Shown here in pieces: positions 34,101 to 46,100 of a stretch of DNA of 64,000 bases; position 1 is the stretch's first letter, and every line of letters begins with the position of its first letter. The notes beneath the pieces were generated by a model that worked only from the letters and a program-made list of their open reading frames with translations, was not told where the DNA came from and searched no databases. Made by a program: the position numbers and the translations under genes. The DNA lies in the IMG/VR virus record IMGVR_UViG_3300042402_001758, positions 62,001 through 126,000 of that record; one strand, 5' to 3'. This DNA is from a virus.

Positions 34101-37100
34101 AGACAACTGTGTATCTAATTCATTTAAATCTCCTGGATATGCCCCATCACTTGTATTTTTTCTAAATATAAGTTTATCACCAGCCTTAATGTTTAATCCT
34201 GCACCATCTGGTAATAAAATTGTATCATCAATTCCATTTCCTACCCAAGTATTCATTACAGTTCCTGCTGGTGCTACCTTTCTTCCGTTGGCTTGAACTG
34301 TTACACCATCGTATAGATCAAAATACGGATCGTCTAATCGTTTACCGTTAAGGTAAATGTTAATTTCTTGTCCTGATTCAGGAACATATCCAATATAAAA
34401 ACTATAAGTGCTGTCACCCACTGATATAATTCTATCATCAAATTCCGCATCAAATCCGTCCCACCCATCTGAATACCAAGGTAAGCTATCCCAACCGCCG
34501 TTAATATTAAATCCTAATCCAGTTATATTAACACCACCAAAATCAATACCTTGCATTAATTGTGCTAAATCTTTTCCTAGTTGTCCTGTTTGAGGATCGT
34601 AATAGAAATTAATTCTATCAGCTGCTGATAAATGATTAAAATCTTTTTCGTAAGTTACTACTATTTCTGCATTAGCACGTGGTGCATTTTCAAAAGTTAT
34701 TAAGCCTGAATAACTAGTATAGCCGCGTGTTGTAGATTTTTTAGATGTAAGAGCATAATCAAATTTTAAAACATCTACACCATTTATTTTAACCGATGTC
34801 TTATTGTATGTTAAATTTGGACTATACTTTAGAGGCCATTGTTTTCTAGAATTATTTCCAACAAATGTTTCAGTAACTTCTAATTCTGTTACGTAATAAT
34901 TTCGAGTAATTCTATCAAACTTAATACTTAACTTGTTAGATCTGACTACACTGTTTTCTATAACTGCTACAGCCTTCGCAGCAGTTCCTCCGACTGCTAA
35001 ACCTCCATCGATTATAACTTCAGGTGCTTTAAGATACCCTGATCCTTTAGAAATTAAATCAATTCTAGAAAGTTTTCCATTATTAATATAAGCTTTTGCT
35101 TCAGCGCCAGATCCAAATCCTCCATTGATACGAACTACTGGTCTAGTAATATAACCTGAACCTGGATCTGAGATTTCTATAGACTGGACATTAAATCCAA
35201 CATTATCTAGCCAGAACTTCCAAGGATATGTTTCTACAACTGGATCAAAATACTCAACAGAACCGTCGTTATCATTTATTTTAACTTTTACTGGTTCGAC
35301 AATTAAGTTATTCTTAATTGATGGTAGTAAATCAAAATCCGTTACACTGGTCTGAGAACGATCAACCGCAGTATAAGAACTTACGTACTCCCGTATTTTT
35401 GTTCTGTACGGCTTAACTTCTTTAATATATTCCTCAAAGTCTTGTAAACTATCACTATTATAAGAAACTTTTTGTTGTAAATATCCTGCTTTATGATTCG
35501 CATTTACAAAACTTGTTTTTATAGCCCAATCGACAAAGAATTGTTCTTTGAATACATATCGTAGACTACTAAAAAATAATTGGATATAATTTACTCTTAA
35601 GTCTTCAACAAATATTTTATTCTTTATAGTGTTAATAATAATTTTTAATTCTTGTTCTGCAACATTATCATAAAATAAAGAATCATATAAATCAGCATCA
35701 TAGCCAAAAGTTGTATTAGTAAAATTATATAAAGAGGATTTAAATTTAATTGTACCATTTTGTCTTGCAACAACTTTATAATTTTTTGTATAGTCAATTG
35801 TTACATTGTTATCATATTTTTCTAACAGTACCCAGCCACCAGAACCTATATTTTTTACTTTAACAATTGACCCAATATCTGATTCTAAGAACCCTAACTG
35901 ATAAGTATTTTCTACTACAAAATCAACAGGGGTATATTGATTATATCCAACATCATACCAATCAATATATTCCCAGAAATTAGTTACATCATAAGCTTGA
36001 GTCTTAACTCTTAACCATTCTTTCTTAACATCATTCCAATTTACTACTGCCCATTTATTCAGAGAAACAGCATCGCTTTTTATTAACACAGAATAAGATC
36101 TAATAATTGCAAAAGTATCGTTATTATATCCATATCCTGAATCAATAATATCAACACCGACTACCTTACCATTAGAAATTACTGTTTTAACTATTGCACC
36201 TTTACCATTACCAACTATTTTAACATATGGTGCGTTTACATATCCATTTCCTGCGTTAACTATTTCTGCTCCTGTTATTCTTCCATCAGTTATAATAAGA
36301 GTAATTGCAGCAGTTTTTAATTTTGACGTTCCAATTAATCCTAACTCTAAATCAACATCGACAATCTTATCATAAATTCCTGAAATTAAACTTGGTTCAG
36401 GATCGTTGGACATTAAGTCAGTTAAATCTGCAATATCTACTATTACTAATTTTTCTAAAATTGAATTAGTTTTCTCTATAAATTCTTTTAATGCCTCAAC
36501 ACGATTAGAAAACATGCTTTGTCTTGGTCTAGACTCGATGCCGTATTTTAATTTAAAAGGAAGTTTTCTGTCTGGTAAAACACGATTTTGATAATCCTTT
36601 CCTACTAAACTATCTAACCATTTACTTTCAATTTCTCTAGGAATAATTGCAGTTGGCTTCTCGCTAATGATCTTCCATTGACTATGCGCATTTTTTGTCA
36701 GATCGTTTATTATCCAATATTGAACATTTAACACTATTCTGTCATCTTCTAAGAAATTTTTGACATTTGACAGACTAAAACTATTTGTTCCGGTTAGAGC
36801 TAAACATGGGTAACCGTAACCAATAGGATCAGCAATCATCTGAGAAACATCAATAGCTGACATAGATCTGCCTACTACATTAGGAATTAATGTAGGATTT
36901 TTTACCCAATAATAATAAGTAGATACAAAAGTTTTTGTAATTGTATCAAACCGTCGTTTAATGCTGTAACTCTGATCTCCGTATCGTGTTGTTCCGCTTA
37001 TACCTTGAGCAAATCCTTCTTCTGTTCCGGTTAATTCGTCCCATTGAGAGGGCAAATATTTAGATGATACCCATTCGTAAATGTCGATACTAGCAGTTTT

Positions 37101-40100
37101 ATAAAGCTTATTCCAATTTACAGAACGATATGTTACATCCCCTACACTGTTTTCTATAAATTTTGCTCTACTTAAATCCCACCATAACATACCTACATGT
37201 TTTTCATCCCACTTAGCTCCATCGTTAACGTTTAAATTTTCAGATGCCACCGAGTACGTTGCAGGATCATAGTAAGTTTTAAACTTTATTTCTTGATCAG
37301 CAGGGCCTGGAATTTTTCCTCTAATAGTATCTACTACATCTAAATAAGATACTAATGCATTTGTTTTTCGATTATAAAGATAAGATTTTTTAATCTTAGT
37401 AGCATCTGGAGTTTTACTTTCTTTATATTTTTGAGACCAAGATAACTTTCCTGTAGATTTATTATAACTATAAACTTTTCCAACATTAGTATCTATACCG
37501 TCTTCTAATGGGGCTGAAACTAAAATATTATTATTTGAAACGGCAATACTATAACCATATTTGTCTGATAGGTCGTTGACTTGCAGATCCTCTTCTAAAT
37601 ATGGAGTTGCTAAACTTTCTCCATACACATAATTAACATCATATCGATCATAGATATCAATTCTTCCAGTATCAATTTGAAGATCAACTATTCGTAAAAA
37701 TGCATTGTCGAAAGTAGTGTTAGCTTTATCAAATGTTGTAATATTTTCAATGTCGCCATTAGCTGAGAATACTACTAATGTTTCACCATTATTCATAAAA
37801 TCTACATAACTGCCAAACTTTTCTCTTGGCTCGGCTCGTTGACTATATAAATCTTGTTGTTTATAATAAACATCGGCTTGTTGTTTAAAAATAACAACTT
37901 TTCCTTGATCGTCTGTAATTTTATCTGTAAGTACACTACCAACTGCTATTACATCAGAATTATCACTAACAGCTACGGACTCTCCGAATCTTTCTTCTGT
38001 ATTAATATCTAACGCTTGATCGGCTCCTAAAGTCTGAGACAACGAATACGCAGACCCATCAAATTTATAAACAAATACTTTTCCTGTATTTGTTGTTCTA
38101 GGAAATAGTTTTCTCCACTCGTGTGATTTATCTAAGTCTGTTCCTGAACTGCCGTCACCGATAAAATTGCCTATGCTCTGATATAGAGTCGCTTTGCCAG
38201 TTGCATTATTTTTAACATATACAACATCGCCTGGATAATACCTGCCATCTAATTTAAATTCGCCTTGATACCCGTATGAAGAATCTTCATAGGTCACATT
38301 TAGAATTTCCCACTCACTTTCAACAAATTCATCTTCGTTAGGTGTAGTATCCGAATCTACTGCGTATCTCCAGAACCCGCCTCTGTGATAAACTACATCA
38401 CCTTTGCTATAAATGATTGTCTTTTTAAATTTTCCTTTAAAATTTCCGTAATTAAATTCATCGGCAGCTGGTGCAGAAATTACAAGAGTGTCGCCGCCAT
38501 CTGCACTTAATCTTACATCGTACCCAAATTCATCTCCTGGAAATAATATTTCTACTGCATCATTTCTCAATGGCGGAGGCAATTTATAGCTAGAATCAAA
38601 TGTAACATTATTGTCGATTTCAATATCATCATCTACTATTTGCGGAAAGAATCCTAGAATTGATGTAGATGATGTTATAATTTGCCACGCACTAGGATTC
38701 GTTTCTATTGGAGTCGGATCTTGGAAGGCTAAACATCTATACAACTGATAGTTAGTAGGATTTAATACTATATCTCCTGGATAATATTGATTGAATGAAC
38801 TAAATGCCCCTACATAGAATCTATTATAATCCATTTTCCAAAAACTTACAGTACTATCAGTTTCTGTTTCTCCATATCGATACATGTAAACCCTACCGCG
38901 GTTTCTATATCCTGGACTGCTAATAGCTAGAACATAATCATTACCTTGTTTCGCGAAAGAGATTTTACTACCAAAACGTTCATTATTTGTTGGCTCTGGG
39001 CTTACAAAACTATGAACGAGTGTAAATTCTCCTTGTCCTACTCTCTTATATAAAGCGACATATCCTTGCTCTGTTAAGGCACTAGGAGATTTAGTAGCAT
39101 CAGTGTTAATTAGATATGCAGGAGTCCAGTCTTGTCTAAATCTGAACTCATCGTAATTCCTTGACCCGAAAGCTGGCCCTGGAGCATCGTCTTTAAAGTT
39201 AACAGCACTGTCTCCTAATATATTACGTTTTGCATACCAATGAGTGCTTCTTACTCTTACAGCATCTCCAAAATCGTACGATTGCCCTTCGGTAAAGTCG
39301 CCTTCCCATCCAGAACGAACTCGACTAGCTAGTGGTGCTGCGATAGCCAGCCATTCTCCGTCTGGAGTAAATGCTGTTTCGTATCCGAATCCTTGTGCTG
39401 CTCTAAATGCGGCGCCGCCATCGATGTCATCTGGAAAAATATATTTTGGAGGGTCGATAACAAACGTTTGTGTCCACTTAGCATCATTTACTGCTTTGCT
39501 AAAAATTGTGACTTGATTGTTTGCTGTTGTTACTGCGCACAACGATCCGTCTTTGATTGAAGAAACTTTTAGTCCGAACTTAAGATTTAGTTCTGGATCC
39601 GGAGTTTCAAAAGATAATCTGTTGTAAACTTTATTATTTTCGTATACTCCCCGCAGCCCTTGACCGACATTATTAGCCCAAATTAATTCTCCCGTTTTAA
39701 TAATAGGAGGCAAATATTCATTAGCAAAATTAATATCTTCTATCTTACTAGTTGTGAATTTATATATTACTAAAGCACTGCTATCTTCAGTTTCTAAATC
39801 GATGCCGGTTAAATCCTTATCAACAGTAAATGATCTTCCTTGAATACTTTTAACTTTATAAAATCCGTTAACTTTTTCATTTTGATCTATTCCAATATAT
39901 TGACCTACTTGGATATTTGGAATTCTTTCGCATACTACTGTAAATTCTGATGAGGAAAATTGAATACGCTCAACATTTATATTTGCATTTGTTAATCTGT
40001 ATACGTTCCAGTAATTATTTTTAACTGTATCGAATGCACACCAGATGTAATCGCCCTCAATAAAATCTACTATATCTTGCGTTAGTATTTCATCTAAGGT

Positions 40101-43100
40101 ATCTATAGCAAGTTTAACATCATTATATCTTACGAACCCTGCTGATCTTAAAAACTGTTTTACATCGCTAATAGGCCATGGATTGTTATTATACCCAACT
40201 GGCTTAATATAAACATCCGTAGATTTCTGTCTTATAACATAATCTACTATAGATGGATTAATGTTATTAGTTAATTCAAACGGCTGAGGAGTTAGTCTAA
40301 ATAAATTTTCGTCTAATTTAAACTCAATCTCTTCGAAGGCACTTGACGCACCAAATTCTCCTACTCTCAGTGCCCATTCCTCGTTAAACTCTAAACTTTC
40401 CTGATCATCTGCACTTAATGTATCAAACAACTTATTAAGTACATTTTGACTACCCTTTTCAACAATCATTCCTTGATAAAATTTATATTGACTAACATCG
40501 TCTTTAATAATGTTTTCAAGATATTGTCTATTTTGATATCCAATTAAATGTTGCGCTAATCTTTGTTGTTCTGCGTCAAAATTATCAGTATCTAAATCAT
40601 AAAAATCTCTGAATTGGTCTGCTTTATAATCCCAGTTAGACAATAACTGACTTTCAGGTTTTTCATCTAACCTATACCAATCTTCAAAATTAAATTCTTC
40701 TGATCCTAAAATAAATTTCCTGGCGCTATAATAAAACTCTTTGAATTTTACAATATCGCCTAATTTATAATCTGTCCAAATTTGCCAATCATTAATTCTT
40801 GCTTCATCGTAGATAAAACCTGGAATGTCAAATCCTCCAAACCATTCTGAAGCCACATAACCTAAAACTTTAATTCTTTCTTGGCGATATCCTGGAGCTA
40901 GATCATAAATTACATCATTAAACAATGTCGAATTATCTATTATAAGAGCATGTTCTTTTTGTATTGTATACAGAACTGCTCCATATATTCCCTGAGCTGA
41001 ATCTTTTACATCTAAATAGAATTCGTTTTTATTTCTATACACTTGTAAATTTGAAGAATCTAACAACTTGCCATCAACTCTATAAATTTTATAGCCATAA
41101 AACGGATCTTTAATATCGTTAACAACTTCAAGATCTGATTTAAAAGTCAATGTTTGAGCAGCTGGACTTAATGCTAATACTGATCCTTCCTTCCAATTCT
41201 GTGTAGTCCAAAACGCAAATTCTTGTAAAGAAGTTTTCCAATTAGTTATTGTTTGTAAAACATTATTAAACTCTTCAAAAACAAATCCCAATTGTTCTAG
41301 ATACTCTCCGTACCCTTGAATAAAATCTGCTACATCTTGAATTGTTTGTAATTTAGTTCCGTATGACAATGTAAGAGGAGTTGAGTAATCCCATAAATCT
41401 CTTAGTAAGATCTCGACTCCACCTATTTCTGGAAGTCGAGGTAATTTAGCATACAACTGACTATCAAATGTGTCAGTAGTTTCATGAGTTGTTTTTACTC
41501 TATAATACACTCCGTTATATAAAACTATTTTTCCTGCCACGTATGTTTTATTTTCAGCCCAGTCAGCAAAACTTTCACTTATACCACCTACTTTAATAGT
41601 AGATCCAGTTTTTCTATAAGGATAATATGTAAAAAAAGGATTGTCTAAATCATAACCTCTAATTTCATAACCGTCTGGATATTTTGTAACTATGACTCCG
41701 CTGTACACAACTTTTTTAATTGGACTAGATGTGTTAAGAAAAATATTATAATTTTCTTCTGGGACAAACACGCCGCCTGTACTAGTTGGAGATTTACTAT
41801 CTAATAATAATTTTAATTTAGTTTTACTGGTAAAAGATCCTAACTTAGAACCAATTTTATTTGTTAATCGTTGTAAATCGCTTTTGTAATTCTCTACTAA
41901 AGATAACAAGTCACTACTAATAAAGTCAACTATGTAATTGACTAGCCCAGCAGCATATATTCTGTTGCTTTGAGAAATCGTACTAGGAAGCACTAAATCT
42001 TTTAATCTTATTCTTAATCCTGTTTCAGAATAAATTAATTGATTATTAAAATTACGTTTAGTTCTTGATATGTCGTAACATGATGCTAGAACTTTGTTAG
42101 GTTGCAATAATAATAATGCCTGAATTAAACTAAAAGGATAAAAACTGGATTTTCTCCAAGCTGCTTCAACAGGCCCTTGATCTCCAAATACATAATATCC
42201 TTCAGGTGTTGGTTTCAGAGGACCTTGCGCAAAGTTAGCATTAACGGGATCTAATAAGTTACCTTGGTCGTCTACTGGAGTTCCGTATTGTAAAACAGAT
42301 TTTGCAAATAAACTATTAATTCTAATTGGCTTACCTGGTTCTCTGATAATTCCTTGCTGTATATCATCCCATAACACTCTGTTATCAGATGTATAAGGTG
42401 CTGGTCCATATATTTCTGTCCACCAAGAAGGTTCTATTGAAAACCCTAGACATTCCCAGGGGCGAGTGTGTGGTCTATCTGTATCTAACAACCACTGATA
42501 TACTCCTCTCCAAAATGCTGGAATATCCCTTCCATCAGGAGTAAAATTTCCCCTATAATTAAAAGTAAACGGATTTAATCTATCCCAATATGTTTGCTGA
42601 GTGTAATCTTCATTTATTAATAATGTCCACTGATAGAAAAATCTACTTAAAACTGTGTCAAATTCTTCCTTAGAATAAACTGTATCTCTACTGTGTCCAG
42701 GAATAAATTCATATACGTTAAAAATACTAGTATCGTAGGATGATTTAATATTATTAAAAATTCTCTTTTCTAATTCTAATAACATGTCATCACGATAATC
42801 TCCGTATGCTAAAGTAATACTACCGTCATGTCCTTGTATAACTTCTTTTGGTTCTAGATAGGAATCATCGATAAACTTCTTAGGTTCAAATTTTGGATAT
42901 AATCCTAATTTAGTAGGCGTTGCAGGACAAAAAGATCCGTCAGTACTTTCATATTCGACTATTTCTAATAAATCATTTTCATAAAGATCTCTAATGATAG
43001 TAATGAAAACATCATCACCAAAAACATAATCTCTACCATGTACTAATTGCTCTCCGTTGATGTACAAATATACCGCGTTATTTGATAAAGAATTCAGATT

Positions 43101-46100
43101 AAAATTATTTGACATCGGATAAATTTTTAATCTTGCATCTTCGATCACATATTCTAATCTGTTAGCTACAGTATAAGCAAACATATCTGAAAGGTAGTAT
43201 GGCTTGTTACTTGCCTGATCTTTACTCATTTTTTCTAATACATAATCAACATGAAGTCTTGCTTCTGTTTCTATTCCTGTATTAGACGCTGCTACTAAGA
43301 AAGTTCTTTTAAATTTACCGTAATCGTCTCTAGCTTTTTCTAAAGCTTTAAAAATATTAAAGTTCTTTTGACCAAGATGATACAGTGCTAAATTTAAAGG
43401 ACCTGAGTGTTGTAAAAATCTTGTACCGTAACCTGAAACATTTCCTAAATCTCTTAGATTACTATCTCCTGGATACTCTCCTGAGAATTGATTTAAATTT
43501 TCGACAATAGATCCTACATGATCAATTACTTCACCTAAAGTAAATTCATTAACATTATCGTTTAAAGGATTGTTTTGTAAATTTAAAGGAACATCATAAT
43601 GTCCTTTATCATTTTTCGTTTGAGATGAAAAACACTTTAAAGTGACAACATTTGTTATACTAACATCTGTAGTTAATCGAACAAACTTTCTTACAACATT
43701 AGATTGAATGGAAAATTTATCTTTGTTTAAGCGGATACCGTCAATATACACTCTTACTTCAAGATCATTTAAGTTATTAGGGTCATCATATACATCTATT
43801 GGAAAGTCGTTTACTAATCCTGAATTTTTAAAAATTCTAACTATAGGCTGAATGTTTGTAACTAACGTCTTAGTCCAACCATTAGCATAAGAATAGGTAG
43901 ACAGGTCTTCTATCTGTCTAAGATAAGCTACATCTGTATTTTTTGATTTGACTTGTGTTTCGACTTTGTAATTGAATGATTCATTTAACAAATTAAACTC
44001 AAATACGATATCTCCGACATTGTTGATATTTTTATAAGTTAACGGAAAATTTAAGTTAGAATCAACTGGGCCTGTTCCAATTTTATAGCTAAACACTTTA
44101 TTACCTTGAAAAGTGCTGCTATCATAAACAGATGTATCTGAATAACTAACTTCGTTTTCATCGAACAAATCAAATAACGGAGGCTGTCCTATACTAGTTT
44201 TTTGCTGAGCGTATTTCCAATTAGTGCCATCGTACCAATACATAAAGCCGCCGTTGGCTATGCCAGATTTGATCAAAATTGTTTCGTTAAAAATTGGATC
44301 AGTGTCTGGCTCTTCAACTAAATTGATTTGTCTTCGTAATTTATTATAAACTTCAAACTTATGAATTTCGCTACCTGTCGCAAAAATATCTACAGGCACT
44401 GTTAATAATCTATCATTAAATAACTGAAAACGTAAAGTATCAATAACATAAACGTAGTAAATTTTTCTGTTTACTAATCCAGTAATACTGTCATTTCCAT
44501 TATTCAAATAAACAACTTGATCGCTTGAAGATAGGTTATGAGGAGTACTTACACTAATAATATTGTTGTCTACATCGACCTGTGTGCTTGCATTGAAAGT
44601 AAATTGTCTACCTGGAACTACTACATTTATAAAATTTACTTTAAAAATCTTATCTTTAACTAATCTATCTGGGTCAGCAGTGAACAACACTCGCATACCG
44701 TTGGCTAAATCGACACCGTCTACATTATAACCTAGACTGCCTTCAATAGTTGAAAAAACGTCTTTAGTAAAATTATCTATTAAATCAATGGTAGTTTTTG
44801 CTTTATGACCAAAATTAAAAAGTTTAATATTATTTTTAAATTCAATAATTGGTCTATTAGCTCGCAGAGATTGATCAAATACTGGTATTTGATTTTCTGA
44901 TTGTGCAGCAAATTCAATTATATCTTTATGAAACCATCGATTGTATCTAGACCATGCATTTCTATCTGCTGACCCTCTGCTTATAGTAATATAATCTTTT
45001 TTGCCGGCAAAAGAGCTTGCTGAACTGAACGGCTCGTTATCGAATCCAATATCATCAAACAATAATTCTTTTGAATCTGAATATGAGCTAATTATTTCTA
45101 ATTCGGATTCAGGAATTAATTTAATTTCTGTTCCTACACCTTCGACATACCAATAGCCATTTGCATAAATTTCAGGAGTAACTCTTCCTATAAATTTTAG
45201 TTTCATGCCATTAGACATGCTTATACCATTAATCATAGTATATGTTTTTTTACCTAAGATGTCTTTATCCAGATCTAAAAAAGTATTCTCTTCGACATCT
45301 AAAACTTGAAAAACACCGCCGGCATTAACGTCGTTTTCACTTACATAGAACAACACATCTGGAGCATTAACAGGAACTGTGAATGTAATAACTCCGTTAG
45401 AAGTAGCATTATTTGTAACTCCGTTATTATACCTATTAGTGCTTCCTTGAATTCTTGAAGTTTTTATACTAAACGGATTGTTTGGTGCATTTACTTGAAA
45501 ATTATAAGTTTGCCCTCTATATAATCTTAAAGTAGGATTTCTTAATAGTCCGTCTGGACTAAACAAAAAGGCATAATTGTCACCTTCATCAACAAGAACT
45601 ACACTATAAGTACTGACTATTTCTTCTTGTTGTCCTGCAACTTTAATACTATCTGGGCCATAAGGTAACCAGTAATAATTTTGAAAGTTTACGAACTTAT
45701 CCCAATCTATAAATGGATTCCAGCTATAAGTTTCTTGCTGATTTAATTTTTCGTGATTAGAAACTTCCCCGCCTAAGATTTTAATCTGATTTATATAATC
45801 AATATAATCTTTGAAAAAATTTATATTGTTAAAATCATCCTGTATTACTGCGGCTGGTTCTAACTGATAATTTTGTCTTATAGAATCACTAGCATTAATA
45901 AAAATATCATCTGATTTAACAGCTTTGGCATTTTTACGGCCAATAAATCCGTTAAGTTTTTTAACAGATCCTGGCTGTATTAACTGATCTAAAGTAGATT
46001 GTAAAAACTTTCTATTACCTGCTGTTCTAAAATATTTTGGTAATAAATCAGCAGAAGATCGTTGTCCAGAATTATTAATTGGTAATCCAGGTTCTTCTTG